A stretch of DNA of 64,000 nucleotides. Source: Bradyrhizobium sp. SZCCT0231. GTDB taxonomy: Bacteria > Pseudomonadota > Alphaproteobacteria > Rhizobiales > Xanthobacteraceae. Where the stretch lies: positions 1 to 64,000 of the forward strand of contig NZ_JAFCKP010000022.1 of the NCBI RefSeq assembly GCF_018130245.1, given 5' to 3'. The stretch's first letter is position 1, and each line of letters begins with the position of its first letter. Under the pieces are notes generated by a model. The model had not been told where the DNA came from, did no database searches, and saw only the letters and a program-made list of their open reading frames with translations. Of the stretch, positions 8,487 to 17,266 are shown one piece after another. The position numbers and the translations under genes are program-made.

Positions 8487-10534
8487 TGAGAAGTCCCGTC
8501 AGTCTCTGTGCTTTGCGCGCCGCCCTTGGCGACCCGGGGCATGATAATGCGAAAAGTAGTGCCTTGTCCCAGCTTGGATTCCAGCATCATGCGGCCGCCG
8601 AGCTGCTGGGTGACGAGGTTATAGACGATATGCAGGCCAAGTCCCGTGCCGCCTTCATTGCGCCGGGTGGTAAAGAAAGGGTCAAAGGCCTGGCGCTGCA
8701 CGTCGGGGGTCATGCCGGCCCCGTCATCGGCGAAGCTGATCTCGATGTCCTCGGTCCCGCGCGGCCGCGCCGAGATCGAGATCGTGCCGGCGCGCCCGTC
8801 GGCGAAGGCGTGATTTGCGGCGTTGAGGAAGAGGTTGGTCAGGATCTGGCCGTAGGAGCCGGGATAGCCGTCGAGCAGCAGCCCCTCGGGCACGTCGACC
8901 TCCAGCGTGATCGGCGAGCGCTTCAGCACCGGGCGCAGGCTGGCGATGATCTGGTCGGTGGCCTCGCTTAAGCTGAACTGCCGCCGCTCGGCATGCGAGC
9001 GGTCGACCGCGACCTGCTTGAACGACTGGATCAGCTCGCCGGCGCGCTGGAGGTTGGCGACGAGCTGCTGCGAGGCGTCGCGCGAGGACTGCACGAATTC
9101 TTCCAGCTGCGAGCGGCGCAGGCCGCCCTCGCCCTTGAGCTGAGCCTCGAAGATCTCGGTGCGCCGGGCAAAGCTCGAGGCAACGGTGAGGCTGATGCCG
9201 ATCGGGTTGTTGACCTCGTGCGCGACGCCGGCGACGAGGCCGCCGAGCGCGGCGAGCCGCTCGGCATCGATCAGGTTCTGCTGCGCCGTGTTGAGCTCGA
9301 GCAGTGCGCTCTCGGCTTTTTCCTTGGAGGCGCGCAACTCGTCCTCGGTCTCGCGCTTGGCGATCGCGTTCTCGCGGAACACTTCCACCGCGCGCGCCAT
9401 GGCGCCGACCTCGTCGCGTGCCTTGGTGCCCTGCACCTCGCGGTCGAGGTCACCGAGCGTGATCGCGCGCATCGCCGCCATGATCTGCTGCAGCGGCAGG
9501 CGGATCGACAGCGCGATCAGCACACCCGCGGTGAGGATGATGCCGAGAAAGATCACCGCGATCGACAGCACCCGGCGGGAAATGTCGGCCAGCGTGCGGT
9601 CGAAGGTCTCCTGCGCCTTCTGCTCGCGCTGGCGCATCTTGGTGGAGAGGTCGTCGATGGCGCCGATTGCCTCGGCCTGGCTGGCATCGATGGTGTTGCG
9701 GAGCAGCTCGGTGCGGCTCGCCAGCTGCTCGGAGAGCTTTGCAAAACCCTCCCGCAGCGCCATGGTCCGCGCCGCGAGCCGCCGCAAGGCCATCCTCTGG
9801 AGGTCGTTGTCGGCGAGATCGATCATGACCGGAATGGTCCTCTCGATCGTCTCGGTGTGGCGGCGCGCGTCGTCGGCCGCGCCCGATGACTGCGACAGAT
9901 AATAGGAATTGGCCGCGACCAGCATCGCGGTAAAGGCCTCGCGGGACTTGCCGAGCGACGGCCAGATCAGCGCGTCGCGATGGCCGGTGGCGCCCTCGAT
10001 GATGGAGTAGAGGCCGGCCATGTCCCTGGCCGGGCCCTGCACCTGCTCCTCATAGGTCTTGGCGATGGTCGCCTGCACGCTGCGCAGCTCGCCGAAGCCG
10101 TTGAGGAAGCGGTCGGTAGTGCGCTCCAGCTCCTCGACCGAGCCCGACAGCATCGGGTCCTTGGCTGCGCGGCCGGTCAGCGTGCCCAGCACCGCCTCGC
10201 GCAGTAGCAGGATCTCCGCGAACAGGTCCGGGCTCGGCTGGTTGATGTAGCGGTGGATCAGGTTCTGCAGCCGCCCGGTCTCGCTTTCGAGCAGCGCCAG
10301 GATCCGGTCGGACTCGCGCACCTGGCGCACGTCGTCCCAGGCCGAGCCGAGCACCTGCGCGCCGTTCCAGATCATTCCCACCAGCACCATCACCACGGCA
10401 GAGTTCAGCGCCGCGATCGACAGGATGCGCCAGCGGATCGGCACCGCCCGCAGCACGCCGACGAGACGCGCGCGCAGCTGCCCGATCGGGCCGGGCGGCC
10501 TGTCCGCGTGTTCGCTATGTCCAAGCGCAGCCAA
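8456..10534 (-). CDS. Membrane sensor histidine kinase with HAMP domain
   Basis: This 692-residue kinase has transmembrane helices at about residues 38-58 and 322-343 enclosing a roughly 265-residue helical periplasmic sensor. A HAMP linker (about 344-398) and a coiled coil follow. His439 lies in LVAGVAHEVNNPIG, and the ATPase domain has NLFLNAANHA, DDGAGM and FTTRRNEGGTGLGL. The helical periplasmic domain resembles TorS-like sensors that read a solute-binding protein. The gene starts 6 bases after the DctP-type receptor gene, which supports such a partnership. Phosphate flow to the two downstream regulators is inferred from the operon. Confidence 0.9.
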   Translation of the reverse strand: MAALGHSEHADRPPGPIGQLRARLVGVLRAVPIRWRILSIAALNSAVVMVLVGMIWNGAQVLGSAWDDVRQVRESDRILALLESETGRLQNLIHRYINQPSPDLFAEILLLREAVLGTLTGRAAKDPMLSGSVEELERTTDRFLNGFGELRSVQATIAKTYEEQVQGPARDMAGLYSIIEGATGHRDALIWPSLGKSREAFTAMLVAANSYYLSQSSGAADDARRHTETIERTIPVMIDLADNDLQRMALRRLAARTMALREGFAKLSEQLASRTELLRNTIDASQAEAIGAIDDLSTKMRQREQKAQETFDRTLADISRRVLSIAVIFLGIILTAGVLIALSIRLPLQQIMAAMRAITLGDLDREVQGTKARDEVGAMARAVEVFRENAIAKRETEDELRASKEKAESALLELNTAQQNLIDAERLAALGGLVAGVAHEVNNPIGISLTVASSFARRTEIFEAQLKGEGGLRRSQLEEFVQSSRDASQQLVANLQRAGELIQSFKQVAVDRSHAERRQFSLSEATDQIIASLRPVLKRSPITLEVDVPEGLLLDGYPGSYGQILTNLFLNAANHAFADGRAGTISISARPRGTEDIEISFADDGAGMTPDVQRQAFDPFFTTRRNEGGTGLGLHIVYNLVTQQLGGRMMLESKLGQGTTFRIIMPRVAKGGAQSTETDGTSQWPNRTMSST

Positions 10535-10540
10535 CGGGCC

Positions 10541-11536
10541 TCACTCCACCTTGCGAATGCGTTCGATCAGCGCGGCCGCCGCAGGATCGCGTCCGGCCTT
10601 GGCGTAGATTGCGGCCATGGCGTCCTCGAACGGCTTGCGGTCGACGTCCTTGATGATGGTCACGCCCGCTTCCTGCGCCTTGCGCTGCGACTGCTCCTCG
10701 AGGTCGCGCCACTTCTCGCGCATGAACCGGCTGGAGCGCTGCGCGGCCTCCTTGAAAATCGTCTGCTCCTCCGCCGACAGGCTTTTCCAGGCCTTGAGCG
10801 AGATCACCAGCACCTCCGGGCTCATCGTGTGCTCGGTGAGCGTGTAATGGCCGGCATGCTTGTAATGGTCCGTCGTCATGAAGGATGGCCAGTTGTTTTC
10901 GGCGCCGTCGATCAGATGGTTGGCAAGCCCGGTGAGCACCTGCCCATAGGGCATCTCGACCGGTTCGGCGCCGAGCGAGCGGATCATCTGGCTCATCAAC
11001 TCCGACTGCTGCACCCGGATCCGCAATCCCTTGAGATCCGCGACGCTCCGGACCGGGCGGACGCCGTTGTAGATCGACCGCGCGCCCGAATCGTAGAAGG
11101 CGAGCCCGACGAAGCCGTAGGGCTCGAAGCTGCCGAGGATCTCGCTGCCAACAGGTCCGTCCAGCACCTTCTGCATGTGCTCGATGGACCGGAACAGGAA
11201 CGGCATGGCGAGCACGTTCATCGCGGGAACGAAATTGCCGATCAGCGCCACGTTGGTCCGGTTGAGATCGATCGCGCCGGCCCGGGTCTGCTCGATGGTC
11301 TCCCTTTCCTCGCCGAGCTGACGGGAGTGGAACACCTTGATCTCGTGCCGGCCCTTGGTGTGCTCGGCGATCAGGGCGCCCATGTAGCGCAGCGCCTGGA
11401 CCGTCGGGTAATCCTCGGTCTGGGTATCGGCGGCGCGAAATTCGCGCGCAACGCCGCCCGTCGTCCAGACGGCAAGCAGAAGCGCGACGAAGATCACCCC
11501 GGTCCGCGAGAGTTCGGCACGGCTCAGCACTGGCAC
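10541..11536 (-). CDS. TRAP-type (DctP) solute-binding protein, probable sensor partner
   Basis: The protein has about 331 residues if the GTG at 11536 is used, which has GAGGGG just upstream; an upstream ATG at 11662 would add 42 residues without signal-peptide character. A signal segment, TGVIFVALLLAVWTTGGVA, follows the start. The DctP fold is shown by GAIDLNRTNVALIGNFVPAMNVLAMPFLF, the central LKGLRIRVQQSELM and the DGAENNWPSF ligand region. No DctQ or DctM permease is present. The next three genes are a sensor kinase, a hybrid kinase and a response regulator, so it probably presents a carboxylate-like ligand to the kinase rather than feeding a transporter. Confidence 0.85.
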   Translation of the reverse strand: MPVLSRAELSRTGVIFVALLLAVWTTGGVAREFRAADTQTEDYPTVQALRYMGALIAEHTKGRHEIKVFHSRQLGEERETIEQTRAGAIDLNRTNVALIGNFVPAMNVLAMPFLFRSIEHMQKVLDGPVGSEILGSFEPYGFVGLAFYDSGARSIYNGVRPVRSVADLKGLRIRVQQSELMSQMIRSLGAEPVEMPYGQVLTGLANHLIDGAENNWPSFMTTDHYKHAGHYTLTEHTMSPEVLVISLKAWKSLSAEEQTIFKEAAQRSSRFMREKWRDLEEQSQRKAQEAGVTIIKDVDRKPFEDAMAAIYAKAGRDPAAAALIERIRKVE

Positions 11537-11740
11537 ACTCAACCCCTCAGTGGTGGAGTCTATGGCGGAAGGAAAAGGTTCAATGCAATCTAGCAGATGG
11601 TAAAGGGAAGGCCATCCCGCGCGCGGTCCGCGGGATGATTGTGCGGCGCGGCCGGCGTTCATTCCCGGTTGAAACCGCAGATGCAGCGCCTTAAGCAGGA
11701 CAGCCGCCTTGTCGACCGCGGCCTGGGAAGAGCCATCCTG

Positions 11741-13063
11741 ATGTCAGCCTTGCGCCTTTTGCAGCTCGTTGCCGTCCTTGCGGCGCTCTCATTGGCCGCC
11801 CCGGTGCGCGCCGCCACCGACATTGCGTTGTGGCACGCCATGTCCGGCGAGCTCGGCCGGCAGTTGGACAAGCTCGCCGCCGATTTCAACGCCTCGCAGC
11901 CCGATTACCGCATCGTGCCCGCCTACAAGGGCAATTACACCGAGACGGTGACGGCCGCGATCTTCGCCTTCCGCTCGCGCAGCCAGCCGGCGATCGTCCA
12001 GGTCAACGAGGTCGCCACCGCCACCATGACCGCGGCCAAGGGCGCGATCTATCCGGTGTTCAGCCTGATGCGGGACCAGGGTGCGCCGTTCTCGCTCAAT
12101 GATTATCTGCCCGCGGTCTCCGGCTATTACACCGATGCGGCCGGCAATCTGCTGTCCTTCCCGTTCAACTCCTCGACGCCGATCCTCTATTACAACAAGA
12201 CCATGTTCCGCGACGCCGGCCTCGATCCCGAGGCGCCGCCGAAGACCTGGCCGGAATTGGGGGCGGCCGCCAAGCGCCTGCGCGATCGTGGCGCACCTTG
12301 CGGCTTCACCACCTCCTGGCCGTCCTGGATCCATGTCGAGAATTTTTCGGCGTTTCACAATCTGCCGCTGGCCACGCGCGCGAACGGCTTTGCTGGCCTC
12401 GATGCGGAGTTGACCGTCAACAATCCGCCTCTCGTCAAACACGTCACCCAGCTCGCCGAATGGCAAAAGACAAAACTGTTCGACTATAGCGGCCGCGGCC
12501 AGTCGGCCGAGCCGCGCTTCCAGAACGGTGAATGCGGCATGTTCATCGGCTCCTCGGCGACGCGCGCCGACATAAGAGCGAATTCGAAATTCGAGATTGG
12601 CTACGGCATGATGCCGTATTGGCCGGACGTGAAGGGCGCGCCGCAGAACTCGATCATCGGCGGCGCCACGCTGTGGGTGCTGCGCGACCGTCCCCGCGAG
12701 GAATACAACGGCGTGGCGCGGTTCTTCGCCTACCTGTCGCAGCCCGGCGTGCAGGCCGCCTGGCACCAGAACACCGGCTATCTCCCTGTGACCCGCGCCG
12801 CCTTCGAGCTGACGCGCGCTCAAGGATTCTACGAGCGCAATCCGGGCTCGGCGATCTCGTTCGAGCAGATCACGCTCAATCCGCCGACGGAGAACTCCAA
12901 GGGCATCCGGCTCGGCTCCTTCGTCCTGATCCGCGGCGCGATCGAGGACGAGCTCGAACAGGCCTTCGCCGGACACAAGAGCGCGCAGAAAGCGCTCGAT
13001 TCCGCCGTCGAGCGCGGCAACAAGCTGCTGCGCCAGTTCGAGCGCGCAAGTCCGGAACGGTAG
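11741..13063 (+). CDS. Extracellular solute-binding protein, UgpB type
   Basis: This 440-residue family 1 receptor resembles the glycerol-3-phosphate receptor UgpB. The ATG at 11741 follows GGGAAG and opens a clean signal peptide ending APVRA at about residue 24; the longer ORF from 11639 has no such signal at its start. Motifs include IALWHAMSGELG, the SQPAIVQVNEVATATM loop, FPFNSSTPILYYNK and GASLW-like SIIGGATLWVL. It is transcribed away from the sensor operon, and no UgpA, UgpE or UgpC gene follows. It is therefore an orphan receptor that must share permeases encoded elsewhere, or have a sensory role. Confidence 0.85.
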   Translation: MSALRLLQLVAVLAALSLAAPVRAATDIALWHAMSGELGRQLDKLAADFNASQPDYRIVPAYKGNYTETVTAAIFAFRSRSQPAIVQVNEVATATMTAAKGAIYPVFSLMRDQGAPFSLNDYLPAVSGYYTDAAGNLLSFPFNSSTPILYYNKTMFRDAGLDPEAPPKTWPELGAAAKRLRDRGAPCGFTTSWPSWIHVENFSAFHNLPLATRANGFAGLDAELTVNNPPLVKHVTQLAEWQKTKLFDYSGRGQSAEPRFQNGECGMFIGSSATRADIRANSKFEIGYGMMPYWPDVKGAPQNSIIGGATLWVLRDRPREEYNGVARFFAYLSQPGVQAAWHQNTGYLPVTRAAFELTRAQGFYERNPGSAISFEQITLNPPTENSKGIRLGSFVLIRGAIEDELEQAFAGHKSAQKALDSAVERGNKLLRQFERASPER

Positions 13064-13108
13064 CAGTGGGCGAGAGGCTCGGCTTGAGAGGGCAAGATCC
13101 TTCCACAG

Positions 13109-13193
13109 CGTCATGGCCGGGCTTGTCCTGGCCATCCACGCCTTGGCCACAGCACGAAGAACGTGGATGCCCGGGACAAGCCCGGGCATGACG
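13109..13193. repeat. Dispersed inverted repeat, CGTCATGGCCGGGCTTG family (copy 1)
   Basis: The element runs from CGTCATGGCCGGGCTTG to ACAAGCCCGGGCATGACG, with internal GGCCATCCACG and CGTGGATGCCC arms, so it folds into a long interrupted hairpin. Further copies are at 45583-45666 and 53966-54091. Confidence 0.85.
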
Positions 13194-13222
13194 GACTCAA
13201 ATGCAATTGGGTTGCGACGCCG

Positions 13223-14164
13223 ATGACGCTCCCTCACCTCACCGACGCGGAGAGCTTCCGCGCCTTTCGCACTGCTCCCTCACGTTGGTTGCCGATCGCG
13301 CGCGACATCGCGCGCAGCCACGGTCTTGATGCCGGCGCCCCGCACGTCTTTGCGACCGGCACCAATCTCGTGGTCGGGCTCGGCGAGAAGCTGATCCTGA
13401 AAATCTTCCCGCCGCTGTTGCGTGCGCAATTCGTCTCCGAGCGCGGCTCGCTGACGCAGCTTGCCGGCCGCTTGCATTTGCCGATTCCCGAGATCGTCGC
13501 GGAAGGGATGCGCAACGGCTGGCCGTACCTGATCATCACGCGCCTTGCCGGAACGCTCGGCTCGGAGGTGTGGCCGCACCTGCCGGAAGACCAGAAGGAG
13601 CGCCTGCTGCGCCAGATCGGCGAGACCATCGCCGCTGTGCAGCGTGCCCCGCTCGGACCGCTCGCTACAATCGAGCCGCGCTGGGACGAGTTCATGCGGC
13701 GGCAGATGCAGGGCTGCAGGGCGCGGCATGAGCGCCTCGGGCTTGCGCCGAAATTCCTCGCCGGCCTCGATGACCTCCTGCGCGATGCCGCAGGGCTCAT
13801 TCCGAAGGACGCACCGCCGGTGATCCTGATCGGCGAATACATTCCCGAGAACTTCTTGCTCGCCTGCGACGACGGTCAATGGTCGCTTGCCGGTCTGTTC
13901 GACTTCGGCGATGTCCTGGCGGGATGGCGCGATTACGATTTGCTCGGCCCCAGCGCCTTCATGGCCGCGGGCCGGCCGGGCAGGGTGAAGAGCCTGCTCG
14001 AAGGCTTCGGCTATGCAAAGCTGGATTTCGCGCTGAAGCGCCGCCTGATGGCCCTGATGCTGCTGCACCGCGCCAGCGACCTCAACAGCCACATCTGTAT
14101 CGAGGGCTGGCAGGACCAGGCGAATGATCTCGTCGAGCTGCAGGAGCTGATCTGGGCGGGGTGA
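13223..14164 (+). CDS. APH-like phosphotransferase with an altered catalytic loop
   Basis: This 313-residue protein has the aminoglycoside-phosphotransferase fold. Its N-lobe has FATGTNLVVGLGEKLILKIFPP, and the C-lobe metal site reads LAGLFDFGDVLAGWRDYDLLGP. In active members the catalytic loop is HGDxxxxN; here the aligned segment is IGEYIPENFLL, so the His is Ile and the catalytic Asp is Glu. It may be a weak kinase or a binding-only homologue. I chose the ATG at 13223 because the upstream in-frame residues are translated intergenic repeat. It stands alone, and no substrate can be inferred. Confidence 0.75.
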   Translation: MTLPHLTDAESFRAFRTAPSRWLPIARDIARSHGLDAGAPHVFATGTNLVVGLGEKLILKIFPPLLRAQFVSERGSLTQLAGRLHLPIPEIVAEGMRNGWPYLIITRLAGTLGSEVWPHLPEDQKERLLRQIGETIAAVQRAPLGPLATIEPRWDEFMRRQMQGCRARHERLGLAPKFLAGLDDLLRDAAGLIPKDAPPVILIGEYIPENFLLACDDGQWSLAGLFDFGDVLAGWRDYDLLGPSAFMAAGRPGRVKSLLEGFGYAKLDFALKRRLMALMLLHRASDLNSHICIEGWQDQANDLVELQELIWAG

Positions 14165-14186
14165 GCGCTCGCGCTCCACCTCTCGC

Positions 14187-14292
14187 CGTCATTCCGGGGC
14201 GCCGCGCAGCGACGAGCCCGGAATCCATTGTCCCGCGCGTTCTGCCGCCCGATGGATTCCGGGCTCGATGCTGCGCATCGCCCCGGAATGAC
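14187..14292. repeat. Dispersed inverted repeat, GTCATTCCGGGGC family
   Basis: The ends CGTCATTCCGGGGC and GCCCCGGAATGAC are inverted copies, and an inner pair (GAGCCCGGAATCCAT and ATGGATTCCGGGCTC) extends the stem. It occupies the first part of the 352-base gap before the sigma54-driven operon. Confidence 0.85.
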
Positions 14293-14347
14293 AACCATGC
14301 TTATTGGGCGGGCGCCTCTCCAAGTAAGCTCATTAAATAAGCAAATA

Positions 14348-14363
14348 TGCATCTTTGTATGCA
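14348..14363. promoter_or_regulatory. Inverted repeat upstream of the sigma54 promoter, possible activator site
   Basis: TGCAT and ATGCA arms flank CTTTGT, about 95 bases upstream of the -24 element. The position suits an enhancer-binding activator. The half-sites resemble the TGCA ends of NtrC sites, but the spacing is one base short of the classical 17-bp NtrC palindrome, so the identity of the activator is a guess. Confidence 0.35.
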
Positions 14364-14458
14364 ATGCCGTGGCCGCGACGACGACCGCGCACGCACCTAG
14401 ATCGACATTTCATAAGTGGTCTCAGGATCTTACCTTGATCGTAACCGCTCATTAAGCC

Positions 14459-14476
14459 TTGGCACGAACCTTGCGA
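14459..14476 (+). promoter_or_regulatory. Sigma54 (RpoN) -24/-12 promoter of the importer/AtzGEH operon
   Basis: The sequence TTGGCACGAACCTTGCGA matches the RpoN consensus TGGCACG-N4-TTGC, with the invariant GG (14461-14462) and GC (14473-14474) exactly 10 bases apart. The expected transcript start near 14486 leaves about 30 bases before the ATG at 14517. A similar element with the same distance to its start codon precedes the allophanate hydrolase gene. Confidence 0.85.
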
Positions 14477-14516
14477 ATCCGGTTCCAACCAGAAACCTTT
14501 GTGTTGGAGCGATTTC

Positions 14517-16139
14517 ATGAAGCGCCGCGATTTCCTCAAATCCGTTTCCGGGTTGGCCGCTGGTGCGGCGCTTCCGGCCGTGCCGTCAGTGATCTCCTCG
14601 GCCAAGGCCGATGCGCGCTCGGAGACGCTGCTGATCGTCTCGGAAGGCGGCCCCAACAATCTCGACATCCACGGCGTCGGCACCAACGTGCCCGGCTATG
14701 AGGTGTCCTGGAATTGCTACGACCGGCTGATCAGCCACGAGATGAAGAGCGGTCCCGGCGGCGTGCCGTATTACGACCGCGACAAGTTCAAGGGCGAGCT
14801 CGCCGAGGACTTCAAGATCGACGACATGTCGGTCACCTTCAAGCTGAAGAAGAACGCCAAATTCCACGACGGCGCGCCTGTCACTGCGAAGGACGTGAAA
14901 TGGTCGCTCGACCGCGCCGTCAGCGTCGGCGGCTTCCCGACCTTCCAGATGAGCGCGGGCTCGCTGACCAAGGCCGAGCAGTTCGTCGTCATCGACGATC
15001 ACACCGTGCGCGTCGACTTCCTGAAGAAGGACAGGCTGACCATCCCCGACCTCGCCGTGATCGTGCCCTGCATCGTCAATTCGGAGCTCGTCAAGAAGAA
15101 CGCCAGCGAGAAGGATCCGTGGGGTCTCGAATTCACCAAGCAGCAGACCGCCGGCTCCGGCGCCTACAAGGTGACGAAATGGACCGCCGGCACCGAAGTG
15201 GTGATGGAGCGCAACGATGATTGGGTCGGCGGGCCCCTGCCGAAGATCAAGCGCGTGATCTGGCGCATGGTGCCGCAGGCCGGCAACCGCCGTGCGCTGC
15301 TCGAGCGCGGCGATGCCGACATCTCCTACGAGCTGCCGTTCAAGGACTTTCAGGAGATGAAGGCGAGCGGCAAGCTCAACGTGGTGTCGCTGCCGTTCTC
15401 CAACGGCATCCAGTATATCGGCATGAACGTGACCAAGCCGCCGTTCGACAATCCGAAAGTGCGGCAGGCCATCGCCTATGCGCTGCCGTACCAGAAGATC
15501 ATGGACGCCGTGCTGTTCGGGCTCGGCAATCCCATGTTCGGCGCGCCCAAGGACAAGGCCACGGAGGTCGCCTGGCCGCAGCCGCACAAATACAACACCG
15601 ACATGGCGAAGGCGAAGGCGCTGCTTCGCGAGGCCGGCTACGCCAACGGCTTCGAGACCACGATCTCGTTCGACCTCAATTTCGCCGGCGTCAACGAGCC
15701 GCTCTGCGTGCTGGTGCAGGAGAGCCTCGCCCAGCTCGGCATCAAGGCCACCATCAACAAGGTGCCCGGCGCCAACTGGCGCACCGAGCTCAACAAGAAG
15801 GAGATGCCGCTCTTCACCAACGTGTTCTCGGGCTGGCTCGATTACCCCGAGTACTTCTTCTACTGGTGCTATCACGGCAACAATTCCGTCTTCAACACCA
15901 TGAGCTACAAGTCGGCGGAGATGGACAAGTTCATCGACGGCGCGCGCACGGCGGCTGCGACCGGCGACACCGCGACCTACGACAAGGATGTGAAGGGCTT
16001 CGTCGATCTCGCCTTCACCGACGTCCCGCGCATCCCGCTCTACCAGCCCTTCGTCAACGTCGCGATGCAGAAGAACATCAGCGGCTATCAATACTGGTTC
16101 CACCGGAGGCTCGATTATCGCGCGATGGCGAAGGGGTGA
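14517..16139 (+). CDS. Dipeptide/oligopeptide-type ABC transporter substrate-binding protein
   Basis: This 540-residue family 5 receptor begins MKRRDFLKSVSGLAAG, a twin-arginine-like export signal ending near SSAKADA. The mature protein shows the family 5 core: PVTAKDVKWSLDRAV, ISYELPFKDFQ and FDNPKVRQAIAYALPYQKI. The ATG at 14517 follows TTGGAGCG. It heads an operon with two permeases, a fused ATPase and AtzG/E/H-like genes, driven by a sigma54 promoter. The neighbours point to a small nitrogen-rich compound such as a ureido or amide acid rather than peptides. That substrate is inference. Confidence 0.9.
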   Translation: MKRRDFLKSVSGLAAGAALPAVPSVISSAKADARSETLLIVSEGGPNNLDIHGVGTNVPGYEVSWNCYDRLISHEMKSGPGGVPYYDRDKFKGELAEDFKIDDMSVTFKLKKNAKFHDGAPVTAKDVKWSLDRAVSVGGFPTFQMSAGSLTKAEQFVVIDDHTVRVDFLKKDRLTIPDLAVIVPCIVNSELVKKNASEKDPWGLEFTKQQTAGSGAYKVTKWTAGTEVVMERNDDWVGGPLPKIKRVIWRMVPQAGNRRALLERGDADISYELPFKDFQEMKASGKLNVVSLPFSNGIQYIGMNVTKPPFDNPKVRQAIAYALPYQKIMDAVLFGLGNPMFGAPKDKATEVAWPQPHKYNTDMAKAKALLREAGYANGFETTISFDLNFAGVNEPLCVLVQESLAQLGIKATINKVPGANWRTELNKKEMPLFTNVFSGWLDYPEYFFYWCYHGNNSVFNTMSYKSAEMDKFIDGARTAAATGDTATYDKDVKGFVDLAFTDVPRIPLYQPFVNVAMQKNISGYQYWFHRRLDYRAMAKG

Positions 16140-16144
16140 GGAAA

Positions 16145-16232
16145 GCGAATAGGGAGTGGCGAATAGCGAATAGGGGGACGTGATGGCCGACAGGTGCGAA
16201 TATCCATTCGCCACTCGCTATTCGCCATTCGC
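16145..16232. repeat. Dispersed inverted repeat, GCGAATAGGGAGTGGCGAAT family (copy 1)
   Basis: GAATAGGGAGTGGCGAATAG at the left pairs with CCACTCGCTATTCGCCATTCG at the right. It lies between the receptor and first permease genes of the operon. Other copies are at 56747-56811 and 58308-58370, both beside box genes. Confidence 0.85.
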
Positions 16233-16250
16233 GCGAGCGGAGCGAGCACC

Positions 16251-17264
16251 ATGCTGACCATGATCGGCAAGCGCCTGATGTTCGCGATACCCTCGCTGAT
16301 CGGCGTCGTCATCGTCACCTTCCTGCTGACGCGCGCGCTGCCGGGTGATCCCGCCGCATACTTCGCCGGCCCCGCCGCGACCAAGGAGGCCGTCGAGCAG
16401 ATCCGCAAGAAGCTCGGTCTCGACAAGCCGCTGATCGAGCAGTTCTTCCGCTACACCAACGATCTCGCCCATGGCGATTTCGGCAATTCGCTGACGACAG
16501 GCCAGCCTGTCGCGACCGAGATCCGCAATCGCCTGCCGGCGTCCGCCGAGCTGACGCTGCTCGGCCTCTTCGTCTCGATCGCGATCGCCATTCCGCTCGG
16601 CGTGCTGGCAGCGACACGGCCGGGATCATGGATCGACCATCTCTGTCGGGTCACGACGACGGCCGGCGTCTCGCTGCCGGTGTTCTTCACCGGCCTCGTG
16701 CTGGTCTATATCTTCTACTTCCGGCTCGGCTGGTCGCCGGCGCCGCTCGGCCGGCTCGACGTGTTCTACAGCGCGCCGCCGACGGTGACGGGCTTCTATC
16801 TGATCGACACCCTGATCGCGCGCGATGTCGAGGCATTCCGCTCGGCCCTGAGCCAGCTGATCCTGCCCGCGACGACGCTTGCGGTCTTCTCGCTGGCCCC
16901 GATCGCGCGCATGACGCGCGCCTCGATGCTGGCGGTGCTCGCGAGCGAATTCGTCCGCACCGCGCGCGCCAGCGGCCTGTCGCCGGCGACCGTCATCGTC
17001 ACCTACGCTTTCCGCAACGCGATGCTCCCGGTGATCACCACGCTCAGCATGGTGTTCTCGTTCCTGTTAGGGGCCAACGTGCTGGTCGAGAAAGTGTTCG
17101 CCTGGCCCGGCATCGGCTCCTATGCGGTGGAAGCGCTGATCTCGTCGGACTTCGCGCCGGTGCAAGGTTTCGTGCTGACCATGGCGGTCATGTATGTGCT
17201 GCTCAATCTCGTGATCGACATTCTGTACGGCGTGATCGATCCGCGCGTGCGGTTGGAGGGCTAA
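16251..17264 (+). CDS. ABC transporter permease, DppB type
   Basis: This 337-residue inner-membrane permease has the standard DppB/GsiC design. An N-terminal helix (MIGKRLMFAIPSLIGVVIVTFLLTRALPGDP) is followed by the GLDKPLIEQFFRY periplasmic segment and five further helices. The cytoplasmic coupling loop is EFVRTARASGLSPATVIVTYAFRNAMLPV. The ATG at 16251 is favoured because the preceding in-frame residues are repeat sequence. It is followed 2 bases later by the second permease. It would form the heterodimeric channel of the importer encoded here. Confidence 0.92.
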   Translation: MLTMIGKRLMFAIPSLIGVVIVTFLLTRALPGDPAAYFAGPAATKEAVEQIRKKLGLDKPLIEQFFRYTNDLAHGDFGNSLTTGQPVATEIRNRLPASAELTLLGLFVSIAIAIPLGVLAATRPGSWIDHLCRVTTTAGVSLPVFFTGLVLVYIFYFRLGWSPAPLGRLDVFYSAPPTVTGFYLIDTLIARDVEAFRSALSQLILPATTLAVFSLAPIARMTRASMLAVLASEFVRTARASGLSPATVIVTYAFRNAMLPVITTLSMVFSFLLGANVLVEKVFAWPGIGSYAVEALISSDFAPVQGFVLTMAVMYVLLNLVIDILYGVIDPRVRLEG

Positions 17265-17266
17265 TC

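Noticed and set aside
13163-13222. Upstream start for the APH-like gene
   Set aside because: The extra residues (DARDKPGHDG) are the translated end of a dispersed repeat seen at several other places.
14586-16214. A 542-codon open frame on the minus strand
   Set aside because: It is antisense to the peptide-type receptor gene and shows shadow composition (Val, His, Asp and Arg runs).
16628-17266. N-terminal extension of the second permease frame by about 213 codons
   Set aside because: The segment is another frame of the DppB-type permease gene. The ATG at 17267 with GGAGGG upstream is the real start.
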